Origin: Xaviernesmea rhizosphaerae
GTDB taxonomy: Bacteria; Pseudomonadota; Alphaproteobacteria; Rhizobiales; Rhizobiaceae
Assembly (NCBI RefSeq): GCF_001938945.1
Contig: NZ_MKIO01000021.1
Span: 248,001 to 312,000 of the forward strand
Direction: 5' to 3'
DNA length: 64,000 nucleotides
Shown: piece after piece, positions 42,156-50,658 of the stretch
Layout of the letters: each line of letters begins with the position of its first letter
How positions within the stretch are numbered: the stretch's first letter is position 1
The notes under the pieces: model-generated
Seen by the model: the letters and a program-made list of their open reading frames with translations, nothing else
Database searches by the model: none
Told to the model about the DNA's origin: nothing
Made by a program: the position numbers and the translations under genes

Positions 42156-45100
42156 ATGAAAAAACTGTCTTTGCTTCTCAACGCCCTTGGCTTCTGGCTG
42201 ATGGCGGAGCCGGCGCATGCCGCATTCGTCGCTGCTATCCCCGCCTTTCTGACGGCGATCGGCAGCACGGCGATCGGCAAGCTGGTGCTCGGCGTCATTG
42301 CCATGGCTGCGCATTCGCTGCTGGGGAAGGCGCTGGCGCCGAAGCAGAAGGCGCGCACGGGCGTCAAGCTGGATATCGAGATTGGCGACGACCGGCCCGT
42401 GTCGGCCGTGCTCGGCTATTATGCTGCTCCCGGCCGGCGCAAATATGCCGGCACCTGGGGTTCATCCAACCGCCACTTCGTCGACGTGATCGAGATCGCC
42501 AGCCTGCCGTCTGCGGGCCTGCGCGGGATGTGGATCGACGACGAGCGCTGCACCATCCTGTGGAATGAACCGGACGAAGACGGTCGCGGCTATCCGATCA
42601 AGGAGTTCCGCAAAGACGACAAGGATCACGCGTGGATCATCTTCCACGACGGAACACAGACTGCAGCGGACGCCTATCTGGTCGAGCATTTCGGCACGCA
42701 CGAAAAGCGGCCCTGGACATCGGCCATGGTCGGGCGGGGCATCACCTATGCGGTGATGACCTATCGCTATTCCGACAAATACTGGTCGGGCGTGCCGGCC
42801 TGCATCTTCGAGCCGCAGTCGATCCCGCTCTATGACATCCGCAAGGACTCGACGGCTGGCGGCAACGGCTCGCATCGCTGGGATAACCCGGCGACATGGG
42901 AGCCGTCCGTCAACCCCGTCGTGCTCAAGTACAACATCATCCGCGGCATCTTCCACAAGGGCGAATGGTTCTATGGCGGGCGCAATGTCGCTGCCCATCG
43001 TCTGCCAGCGTCGAACTGGATTGCGGGGGCCAATGAGGCGGGCCGTCTCCTCGTCATCCCCGGCCAGGATACCGAGCCGCAGTTTCGCGCGGGTATCGAG
43101 ATCTCGGGCGATATCGAGCCGTTGGAGCTGGTCGACGATCTGCGCGCGGCCGCCAATGCCCGCATTGCCGAAGTAGGCGGCATCTTCAAAGTTCAGGTCG
43201 GCGGCTTCGGTGCGCCGGTCCTGGCGATCACGGATGCCGATATCGTCATCACGAAGGGGCAGAGCTTCGAGCCGTTCCCCCGGATCGAAGAGACGGTTAA
43301 CGGCATCAATGCGACCTATCCGAACCCGGATGAAAAATGGAAGTCGAAGGACGCGCCGCCGCTTTATGACGCCGATCTCGAAGCGGACGACGGCGACCGC
43401 CGGCTGACGGCTGACGTGCAGTTCCCGGCCGTTCCCTTCGCGCGGCAGACGCAGCGCCTGATGCGCGCCATGCTCAAGGAGGAGCGGCGCTTTCGCGTCC
43501 ATCAATTCTTCCTGCCGCCGGAAGCCTGGGTTCTGGAGCCTGCGGTCGACGTCATCACATGGACGAGCGCACGCAATCGCTACGTCAACAAGCGCTTCCT
43601 TGTCGTCGACATCGAGGGCGAGCTAACGATGAATCAGCTCGTCACGCTCAAGGAAATCGACCCATCCGATTATGACCCGGATGCAGCGGCCGTGCTGCCG
43701 ACGCCCTCGGGCTGGATCGGCCGCATCGAAGAGCCCGTGCAGATCATGCAGGGCTGGACGGCAGAGGCCGAGACGATCCTTGACGCCGATGGGCGCACGC
43801 GCCGGCCGGCAATCCGGGTGCGCTGTGCCACCAATCTGGACGATGTGCGCGCCGTGCATGTCAAGGTGCGGCTCAAGACGAGCGGCGCCGTGCTGTTTGA
43901 CAGCGACGCGCAGCGCTATGACCCCGCCTCGGCATCGTGGCTCTTGTCGGGCGCATGGTGCCTGCCTGCGACAGACTTCGAGGTGTCGGGCCGCCTGATC
44001 CCCATCAGCGCGCGCGATACGGCTTGGGGCGCCTGGCTGCCGGTTCGCACGCCGGATGTGCGGCTGTCGATCGAGGAGCTGGCGGCGGAGGTCCAGGCGC
44101 AGCTGACGACGCTTAAAGCGTGGATCGACGACGGACTTGCGGACAAGGCGACGGCCACGGCCGAGGCGCTGGCAGAGGAGGCGCGCGAGCGGGCTGCAGC
44201 GATCGAGGCGCAAGCCGAAGCCCTGGCGCAAGAGGCAGAGGCGCGGGCGCAGGCGATTCATGCGCAGGCCGATGCTCTTGCGGTTGAGAGCGCGGAGCGC
44301 GCAGCGGCGATCTCGGCCGAGACGGACCAGCGGGCAGCCGCCGCCTTCGCTTCGGCGCGGCTGGTGCGCGGCGCCATGGACGATATCGCGGCCATCCGCA
44401 GCTATGTGACTGAGCTGAGCTATGACGGCAGCTTGCAGCGTGACGAGCTGCGCCGCTCGCTGAGCCTGCGGATCGGCGAGGTCTCCGCCAGCTTTAACGA
44501 GCGCATCACGGTTGCCCTCTCGCAAACCTCCGCCATCGCCGAGCGCGTCACGACGCTGGAGGTGACGGCGGGCAATCTCTCGGCGGCGATCACAGAAGTC
44601 GATACCGCGCGCGTCAATGATAACGAGGCCTTTGCGCAGCGGTTGGCGGCGCTGACGCTCGGCACGGACAATCAGTTCGATCCCGCGCGTCTCTGGGCTT
44701 TCGAAACGGGTGCGGAAGGCTGGGCCGGTTCGCCGGCCGTGCCGGTGGCCGCCGATGGCTGGCTTCGTCCGGCCAATGGCGCGGCCGATCCCTATATCAC
44801 GTCGCCCACGGGGCTCGGCATCTCGGCCAATGCTTATCGCCAGCTGCGCGGCCGGCTGGAACTTACAGGCGCCCCGACCTGGGAAGGCCGGCTGTGGTGG
44901 CGCGGCCCGGCCGACACGACGTGGACGCTCGCGCGCTCTGTCACCATCGCTGCGCCTACGGTCGATAGCAATGGTGTCGGCCTGTTCACCTTTAATCCGT
45001 CGTGGAGCGGCACGATCGATGCCATTCGCCTCGATCTGGTGGAGGCGCAGACGGCGAGCGATGGTGTGCGCATCGACTGGCTGGCGATCGGCTCGCCTTC

Positions 45101-47522
45101 GCCAGGGGCCTCCCGTGCCGAGCTGTTGGCCGAGCAAAAGGCGCGGATCGACAGTGACAGCGCAATGGCGACCTCGATCACCTGGGTTCGGGCCGATCTG
45201 ACGAGCATCGAAACGGATGTGACCGGTATCGCGTCCGGCGTCCAGGCCCTGACCAGCGATGTCGAGGCGATTGACGGGCGCGTGACGGCGCAGGGTGAGC
45301 AGCTTGTGACGCTGACGGCCGAGGTGGATGGCAAAGCCTCGTCCGAGGTGGTCGACCAGCTGCAGGCGACCGCGCAGGCTTTGTCCGGCATCACCAACAC
45401 GATGCTGGCGCAGGGCAGTTCCGTGCGCGCCATTCGTTCCGTGGTCGACCCTCTGGCGATGGCCGGCATCGAGGCCGGTTTTGCCCGGCTGCTTGGCGAT
45501 CAGGATAACCGCGAGGCAACCGCGCAGGCGACGCAGACGCTTAACACCCGCATCGAGCAGACCGGCAGCAGCCTTGCCATCCTCGCAGAGGCCACAACGA
45601 AGGTTCAGGCCGCGCTGGGTAACAAGGCCGAGTCCTCGGCCCTGGCCAGCCTGAGCAGCGATGTGCAGGCGGTCGCCGGCCGCGTCGATACCAGCGGCCG
45701 CGCCGTCACAGGTTTGCGCTCCACGCTGGACCCGATCGCCATGGGGTTGATCGAAGCCGGCTTTGCCCGCGCGCTTGGCGACCAGGAAAACCGCGAGGTG
45801 GTGGCCGAGGCGACGCAGACCTTGACCACGCGGATCGAGGCGACGCAGGGCAATATCGACGTGCTCGCCGAGGCGGTTACGGCAGTCCGGGCGCGGATCG
45901 GGCAGCTGGCGGAAGCCAGCGCTGTTGCAACGCTCGCCACGCGCGTCACGGCCACAGAGGGTTCAATCTCGTCGCAGGCCTCCTCGATCACGGCGCTCAA
46001 CAGCGCGGTAGCCAACAAGGCCGAGGCGGCGGCTGTGTCCAGCCTCTCGCAGACGGTGACGGTCCAGGGCAATACGATTGCCTCGCAAGGCACGGCGATC
46101 ACCAGCCTCAACAATGCGGTGGCGGGCAAGGCCTCGTCTTCGGCCCTATCCTCGCTTGCAAGCACTGTCTCGCAGCAGGGCGATGCACTGGCAACGCAGA
46201 GCACGGCGATCACCAACCTCAACAATGCGGTGGCCGGTAAGGCGTCCTCGGCCGCGCTCTCATCGCTCGACAGCAAGGTGACACAGCAAGGTGACGCCAT
46301 CGCCACCCAGAGCATGGCGTTGACGAACCTGAGCAACGAAGTGGCGGGCAAAGCTTCGTCTTCGGCCCTATCCTCGCTTGCAAGCACGGTCTCCAGCCAA
46401 GGCGATGCGCTGGCGACGCAGAGCACGGCGATCACCAACCTCAACAATGCGGTGGCCGGTAAGGCGTCCTCCGCCGCGCTCTCCTCGCTCGACAGCAAGG
46501 TGACGACGCAGGGAGACACCATCGCCAGCCACAGTGCGGCGCTGACGTCACTGGGCAATGATCTGGCCGGCAAGGCTTCGGCATCCGCCCTGTCCTCGCT
46601 GTCCAACACGGTTTCGCAGCAAGGCAACACGATCAGCGCCCAAGGGCAGGCGATCACGTCGCTGACCGGATCGATCGCCAACAAGGCCGAGGCCTCGGCC
46701 GTGTCCACCTTGTCGCAGACGGTGCAGGACCAGGGCGGCCAGATCTCGGCCAATGCCTTCGCCCTGACACAGGTGCAAGCATCGCTCAATGGCGTGACCG
46801 CCAATGCAAAGCTGAAGATCGAGGCAGTGGCCGGGCCGGAGGGTTATTCGCGGATCGGCTTCTACACCAGCGTCGACAGCAATGGGCAGACGCGGGCGCA
46901 AGGCCTTTACCTCGACCAGCCGACCGACCCGAGCAAGAAAGCGCGCGTCGTCGTCGATGCAGAGGGGTTCGCCATCATCGACGGTAGCGGCGGCAATCCG
47001 AACACGTTTTTCGCGGTCGAGAATGGCGTCACCGTCATTCCCGAAGCCCGTATCGGCACGATCACCACGGACAAAGTGATCATCTTGGATAATGCGGTCA
47101 AGGAAGACGCGATCGACAATCAGGCGGTGGCGCAGATTTACACCTGGCAGGCCGGCAACGTCATGACGCATTCGTCAGGCGTCACCAACATCGCGCAGAC
47201 CGAGGATCTTCCCAAGGATGCGCAGGACGTTCTGGTGATCCTTGGCGATGTGCGCGTGCGCGCCAGCGTGCTCGATGCCGCCAACGCGCCGATGAATGTG
47301 ACGGTCTCGCTCTACTGGGGCTCCACGTACATCTCTGAAGCTTACGTCGAACTCGATCGCGTCACGCCGCGCGGCAAGACGGTCCAGATCCAGGGCGTTT
47401 TGAAGGACGGCGCCGGGTCTCAGCCCCTTTACCTCAAGCTCAGCAAGGACGTGACGGGCACCGTCACCATCGGCTTGCGCACGCTCAACACCACCCGAAA
47501 CAAGAAGGCGCTCCCGCGATGA
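42156..47522 (+). CDS. Host-specificity tail tip protein (gpJ-like) with repeat-rich stalk
   Basis: 1788 residues. Residues 1-50 are hydrophobic (FVAAIPAFLTAIGSTAIGKLVLGVIAMAAHSLLG) as in the membrane-interacting start of tail tip attachment proteins. Residues about 55-520 form the gpJ-like base (DDRPVSAVLGYYAAPGRRKYAGTWG, VGRGITYAVMTYRYSDKYWSGVPACIFEPQS, PFPRIEETVNGINATYPNP). From about 640 on come long helical regions (EARERAAAIEAQAEALAQEAEARAQAI), a possible carbohydrate-binding insert (740-960), then tandem 37-residue repeats near 1270-1535, and a C-terminal globular head with KALPR at the end. It should contact the receptor; the fibre genes follow. Confidence 0.9.
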   Translation: MKKLSLLLNALGFWLMAEPAHAAFVAAIPAFLTAIGSTAIGKLVLGVIAMAAHSLLGKALAPKQKARTGVKLDIEIGDDRPVSAVLGYYAAPGRRKYAGTWGSSNRHFVDVIEIASLPSAGLRGMWIDDERCTILWNEPDEDGRGYPIKEFRKDDKDHAWIIFHDGTQTAADAYLVEHFGTHEKRPWTSAMVGRGITYAVMTYRYSDKYWSGVPACIFEPQSIPLYDIRKDSTAGGNGSHRWDNPATWEPSVNPVVLKYNIIRGIFHKGEWFYGGRNVAAHRLPASNWIAGANEAGRLLVIPGQDTEPQFRAGIEISGDIEPLELVDDLRAAANARIAEVGGIFKVQVGGFGAPVLAITDADIVITKGQSFEPFPRIEETVNGINATYPNPDEKWKSKDAPPLYDADLEADDGDRRLTADVQFPAVPFARQTQRLMRAMLKEERRFRVHQFFLPPEAWVLEPAVDVITWTSARNRYVNKRFLVVDIEGELTMNQLVTLKEIDPSDYDPDAAAVLPTPSGWIGRIEEPVQIMQGWTAEAETILDADGRTRRPAIRVRCATNLDDVRAVHVKVRLKTSGAVLFDSDAQRYDPASASWLLSGAWCLPATDFEVSGRLIPISARDTAWGAWLPVRTPDVRLSIEELAAEVQAQLTTLKAWIDDGLADKATATAEALAEEARERAAAIEAQAEALAQEAEARAQAIHAQADALAVESAERAAAISAETDQRAAAAFASARLVRGAMDDIAAIRSYVTELSYDGSLQRDELRRSLSLRIGEVSASFNERITVALSQTSAIAERVTTLEVTAGNLSAAITEVDTARVNDNEAFAQRLAALTLGTDNQFDPARLWAFETGAEGWAGSPAVPVAADGWLRPANGAADPYITSPTGLGISANAYRQLRGRLELTGAPTWEGRLWWRGPADTTWTLARSVTIAAPTVDSNGVGLFTFNPSWSGTIDAIRLDLVEAQTASDGVRIDWLAIGSPSPGASRAELLAEQKARIDSDSAMATSITWVRADLTSIETDVTGIASGVQALTSDVEAIDGRVTAQGEQLVTLTAEVDGKASSEVVDQLQATAQALSGITNTMLAQGSSVRAIRSVVDPLAMAGIEAGFARLLGDQDNREATAQATQTLNTRIEQTGSSLAILAEATTKVQAALGNKAESSALASLSSDVQAVAGRVDTSGRAVTGLRSTLDPIAMGLIEAGFARALGDQENREVVAEATQTLTTRIEATQGNIDVLAEAVTAVRARIGQLAEASAVATLATRVTATEGSISSQASSITALNSAVANKAEAAAVSSLSQTVTVQGNTIASQGTAITSLNNAVAGKASSSALSSLASTVSQQGDALATQSTAITNLNNAVAGKASSAALSSLDSKVTQQGDAIATQSMALTNLSNEVAGKASSSALSSLASTVSSQGDALATQSTAITNLNNAVAGKASSAALSSLDSKVTTQGDTIASHSAALTSLGNDLAGKASASALSSLSNTVSQQGNTISAQGQAITSLTGSIANKAEASAVSTLSQTVQDQGGQISANAFALTQVQASLNGVTANAKLKIEAVAGPEGYSRIGFYTSVDSNGQTRAQGLYLDQPTDPSKKARVVVDAEGFAIIDGSGGNPNTFFAVENGVTVIPEARIGTITTDKVIILDNAVKEDAIDNQAVAQIYTWQAGNVMTHSSGVTNIAQTEDLPKDAQDVLVILGDVRVRASVLDAANAPMNVTVSLYWGSTYISEAYVELDRVTPRGKTVQIQGVLKDGAGSQPLYLKLSKDVTGTVTIGLRTLNTTRNKKALPR
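45970..46760 (+). repeat. Tandem 111-bp (37-aa) repeats in the tail tip gene
   Basis: Units beginning AITNLNNAVAGKASS and ALSSLxSxVxxQGDxxAxQS recur about seven times at 111-bp steps (for example 46096, 46207, 46318, 46429). Copies 222 bp apart are almost identical at the DNA level (46138-46270 and 46360-46492), so two alternating unit types have been duplicated together. The encoded strand-helix units look like a trimeric coiled stalk. Confidence 0.88.
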
Positions 47523-47722
47523 GCATGAAAGTCCCGATATCCGCCGTCGTCGAACTCGGCGAGGTGGCCGCGCACCGCGACCATCTTATCAACCGCAACC
47601 TTTTGCTGGCGCAGCTGGTGGCCGACCAGCAGGCGCGCATCGCGGAACTGGAAGCAGCCCTGCAGGCAGCGACCGCAACCGAGAAGGAGAACGCCGATGG
47701 CGCTGCCAACGTACTACGGTGA
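47519..47722 (+). CDS. Small coiled-coil protein after gpJ-like gene (67 aa)
   Basis: ATG 47519 overlaps the preceding stop (ATGA); ATG 47525 is also possible. A helix with heptad features (HLINRNLLLAQLVADQQARIAELEAALQAATATEKEN) dominates. It overlaps the fibre gene by 26 nt. Probably a fibre assembly or attachment helper; no family recognised. Confidence 0.65.
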   Translation: MSMKVPISAVVELGEVAAHRDHLINRNLLLAQLVADQQARIAELEAALQAATATEKENADGAANVLR

Positions 47723-49055
47723 CGGCACGGCCACCGTGAACGCCAATGACGTGCAGGTGACCGGCCAGGGGACGCAGTGGATCGCGGCCGGCGCGGATGG
47801 CAATGATTATTTCCAGGCGGCGGGCCTGTCGGTGCGTATCGCGTCGATCAATAGCGCCACCAGCCTGACGCTGGCCAGACCCTGGCCGGGCGCCTCGCGC
47901 AACGCCGCGACCTACGAAATCATGTATGCGCCGGAGGCGACCCGCGCCTTTGCCGCTGCGAACAAGGTGTTGGGCGCCCTCGGCAATGGCAATATTCAGG
48001 CGATCGCCGGTCTGGAGACGGTGGCGGACAAAATCATCTATTGGACGAGTGCGGGCGTTGCGGCGCTGACCGGCCTGACGGCAGCGGCGCGCAGCCTGAT
48101 GGCCGCCACGTCGTTTTCCGATGCCTGCGCGGCGATCAAAGCGGTTTTCTCGGAAAATCCCGTCATCACCGGGTCTTTGAGATACAAGATCGGCGCGGCG
48201 GGGCAGGGTGTGATCATCGACGATATCGCGCGCACCGATGGTGTCTCGCGTTATCGGCGTTATTTCAACACCGACAACAGCGTGTCCTTTGCGCCGCACG
48301 ACGCCAACGGCAACTGGCTTGGCACAGCGCATCGCATCGCGCAGGACCGGTCGAATATTTTCGTCAGCAACAGCCTGGTGATGCCGGGCTATGGCACTGG
48401 TCCCGGCGTCGGGATCGACGCCAACGGGCGGCTTAGCAACGCCGTGCCGTCGACGATGGAAAATGCGTACTATCAGCGTGGTGCGGTCGGCGAATATGCG
48501 CGCTTTTTTTATGGCGACATCTATCAAACGCCCACCCGGGTGGGGCAGATTTCCACCGATGGCCTGTCCGTTTCCTACGGCACGGCCTCCGACTATCGCC
48601 TCAAGACGGACGTGTCGCCGCTGGTCTCGTTTGCGATCGATCCTGACGAGTTCGCCGGGATGGACAATGCGCTTCTGCGCGTCATGGGCATGCGCCCGGT
48701 CTCCTATCGCCGCGTTGACGATCCGGCCGCTGCACTCCAGACGGGCTTTATCGCCCATGAGCTGCAATCCGTCGCCCCGCATGCCGTGACCGGCGTCAGG
48801 GATGCCCTTCAGGATGTCGGCCGCCTGGAGATCGACGAAACCGAGCACACTCCGGCAGCGACTTACGAGAATGTGCCCGCAGACAACGCTGCCGGCGGGC
48901 GATGGACCAAAACGGGGAAGTCTGCCGTCTATCAGACCGTCGATCATTCCAAGATCACGCCAGACCTCACTGCCGCTTTGCAGGCTCTGACGCTGATGGT
49001 GCTGGATCAGGAAAAGCGCATCGCGACGCTCGAAGCACCGACCGCCAGCGCCTGA
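47697..49055 (+). CDS. Tail fibre with C-terminal S74 chaperone domain
   Basis: 452 residues, ATG 47697 with AAGGAG upstream. The N-terminus (YYGDGTATVNANDVQVTGQGTQWIAAG) is a virion-attachment-like beta domain; the middle is beta-rich. The C-terminal 140 residues are an intramolecular chaperone of peptidase family S74: Ser-Lys dyad in TASDYRLKTDVSPL and the downstream LQTGFIAHELQSVAPHAVTG. The chaperone trimerises the fibre and then cuts itself off before SDYRLK. The last helix (LQALTLMVLDQEKRIATLEA) is the chaperone's coiled-coil end. It likely binds surface polysaccharide. Confidence 0.92.
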   Translation: MALPTYYGDGTATVNANDVQVTGQGTQWIAAGADGNDYFQAAGLSVRIASINSATSLTLARPWPGASRNAATYEIMYAPEATRAFAAANKVLGALGNGNIQAIAGLETVADKIIYWTSAGVAALTGLTAAARSLMAATSFSDACAAIKAVFSENPVITGSLRYKIGAAGQGVIIDDIARTDGVSRYRRYFNTDNSVSFAPHDANGNWLGTAHRIAQDRSNIFVSNSLVMPGYGTGPGVGIDANGRLSNAVPSTMENAYYQRGAVGEYARFFYGDIYQTPTRVGQISTDGLSVSYGTASDYRLKTDVSPLVSFAIDPDEFAGMDNALLRVMGMRPVSYRRVDDPAAALQTGFIAHELQSVAPHAVTGVRDALQDVGRLEIDETEHTPAATYENVPADNAAGGRWTKTGKSAVYQTVDHSKITPDLTAALQALTLMVLDQEKRIATLEAPTASA

Positions 49056-49126
49056 CGATGACGGGCGCTCCGGCGTCCGATCCTTCATAGGCCGACAGGG
49101 TCGGCATCTTTCAAAAGGACATCACC

Positions 49127-49819
49127 ATGAAAACGATCCTGGATATTCAGGAGCGGCTGATTTCTCGTGGCTTCTCGGTCGGGAAATCGGGCGCGGACGG
49201 CATCAAGGGCCGCGATACCGATGCGGCACTGATCGCCTTCAAGCGCTCGGTCGGCCTGCCCGTGAACCCGTCCGTCGATGCCGACACGCTGGAAAAGCTG
49301 TTTGGCTTTCGCGTGGCGGACGCCAAGCCGGTCGGCAACGGCGAACCGGATTGGCTCACCTTCGCGCGGCGCTATTCCGGCCTCTCGGAAATCAAGGGGC
49401 GCGCGCATGCGCCGGAAATCCTGGAGATGTGGCGCATTCTCGGCCTGTCGTATCGCGATGACGAAACGCCTTGGTGCGCGGCCTTTGTCGGGTTCGTGCT
49501 GGAGAGCTGCGGGTTCGCGTCCACGCGCTCGGCCTGGGCGCGGTCCTATGAGAACTGGGGGCAAGGCATCAAGGCGCCGGCGGTTGGCGCTGTCGTCACC
49601 TTCAAGCGCGATGGCGGCGGGCATGTCGGCTTCGTCACCGGCCGGGACCAGCGCGGCTATCTGATGGTGCTTGGCGGCAATCAAGCCGATGCCGTCAACA
49701 TCAAGCCCTTCGATCCCAAGCGCGTCACCGCCTACCGCTGGCCGCCCGGTCAGGCACTGCCAATCGGCGCCGTGCCTGTTGTCGCCAGCAATCAAGCCCT
49801 TTCCACGAACGAAGCCTGA
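49127..49819 (+). CDS. Endolysin (TIGR02594/CHAP-like) with peptidoglycan-binding N-terminus
   Basis: 230 residues. Residues 1-60 resemble a peptidoglycan-binding domain (DIQERLISRGFSVGKSGADGIKGRDTDAALIAFKRSVGL). The catalytic domain has the Cys in ETPWCAAFVGFVLESCG and the His in GGGHVGFVTGRD, as in the TIGR02594/CHAP-type amidase-endopeptidase group. No signal peptide is seen, so it depends on a holin. The next gene encodes a holin candidate, giving a lysis cassette. Confidence 0.88.
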   Translation: MKTILDIQERLISRGFSVGKSGADGIKGRDTDAALIAFKRSVGLPVNPSVDADTLEKLFGFRVADAKPVGNGEPDWLTFARRYSGLSEIKGRAHAPEILEMWRILGLSYRDDETPWCAAFVGFVLESCGFASTRSAWARSYENWGQGIKAPAVGAVVTFKRDGGGHVGFVTGRDQRGYLMVLGGNQADAVNIKPFDPKRVTAYRWPPGQALPIGAVPVVASNQALSTNEA

Positions 49820-49831
49820 AGGAGCATCGTC

Positions 49832-50005
49832 ATGCAGAAATATTCCAAGGCCATCGGCGCCGCTCTCGGCGGGGCGGCAGCCGGCACGGTTGGTCTGCCG
49901 GTGCTGCCGGAGGGGACGCCCTGGTATGGTTATGTCGCGCTTTATGCTGTGTCGATCGGCCTGCCGGCGGTGCTGACCTATCTCGCCCCGCGCAACGCGG
50001 CCTGA
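49832..50005 (+). CDS. Holin candidate (57 aa)
   Basis: ATG 49832 with AAGGAG about eight bases upstream. Two hydrophobic segments: AIGAALGGAAAGTVGLPVLP and WYGYVALYAVSIGLPAVLTYLA, joined by a short turn (EGTPW), with basic residues near both ends. Size, two membrane segments and position between the endolysin and the spanin-like gene fit a class II holin. The assignment is by topology. Confidence 0.7.
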   Translation: MQKYSKAIGAALGGAAAGTVGLPVLPEGTPWYGYVALYAVSIGLPAVLTYLAPRNAA

Positions 50006-50009
50006 CGCC

Positions 50010-50468
50010 ATGGAGAGGCTGGCAAAAATCGAAAGCGTGTGGAGCCGCTTCGGCTCCATGATCAATACGCTGCTGTTGGTCGGCATCCTCTTTGGCGGCG
50101 CCGTCAGCGTCGGCTCATACAAGACGGAGATGGAAGGAAAAATTTCCACGAATGCCAGCGAGATCAAGCAGCTGGAAAAGCGGCAGGACGACAAGTGGAC
50201 AAACCATGACAACCTGCACAAAGAGCGGCAAACCGACATCGGCACCCAAAACGGCCGCAACGAGGAGCGATTTCGCGCGCTTGAGCGCGACGTGCAAAAG
50301 ATCGACAAGCTGGATTACCGGCTCACCAGCACCGAGACGATCACCACCAACACGGCACAAGCCATCAAGGAACTGCAGGCGCTGATCAGCCAGCAGGCGG
50401 GCGACCTTCGCGAGGTCCGCGCGATCCTGCAGCGCCTTGAAGCCTCCGAACAGCGCCGCGTGCGCTGA
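50010..50468 (+). CDS. Membrane-anchored coiled-coil protein, lysis region (152 aa)
   Basis: ATG 50010, 4 nt after the holin stop. One membrane segment (MINTLLLVGILFGGAVSVGSY, residues 17-37) followed by a long periplasmic helix with heptads (NASEIKQLEKRQDDKWTNHDNLHKERQ, then ALERDVQKIDKLDYRLTSTETI). That is the layout of inner-membrane spanins, which act after holin and endolysin. It could also be a coiled-coil holin-associated protein. No outer-membrane lipoprotein partner is seen. Confidence 0.65.
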   Translation: MERLAKIESVWSRFGSMINTLLLVGILFGGAVSVGSYKTEMEGKISTNASEIKQLEKRQDDKWTNHDNLHKERQTDIGTQNGRNEERFRALERDVQKIDKLDYRLTSTETITTNTAQAIKELQALISQQAGDLREVRAILQRLEASEQRRVR

Positions 50469-50502
50469 TCCTTTTACCCCCTCAAAATCTGGAGACATGA
50501 CC

Positions 50503-50658
50503 ATGGCGTCAACTCGCGCGCGGCTGGCCGTCGCGTATCTCGTCGGGCTCGGCCGGCTGCTGCCGTTTGCCCTGCCTGCCGCCTACACCGCCGCCATCAG
50601 CAGCGATGGCACATACCTCGTCGATGGCGAGGGCAACTACATCATGGGAGGCATCTGA
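50503..50658 (+). CDS. Small phage protein (51 aa)
   Basis: ATG 50503 with GGAG eight bases upstream (ATG 50497 is too close to it). An N-terminal helix (STRARLAVAYLVGLGRLLPFALPAAYTAA) and a strand-like end (ISSDGTYLVDGEGNYIMGGI). It overlaps the SGNH hydrolase start (TGATG). Possibly part of the tail-associated hydrolase complex; no known family. Confidence 0.6.
   Translation: MASTRARLAVAYLVGLGRLLPFALPAAYTAAISSDGTYLVDGEGNYIMGGI

Noticed and set aside
43623..45137. 504-codon minus-strand frame inside the tail tip gene
   Set aside because: Arg-rich shadow of a well supported phage gene.
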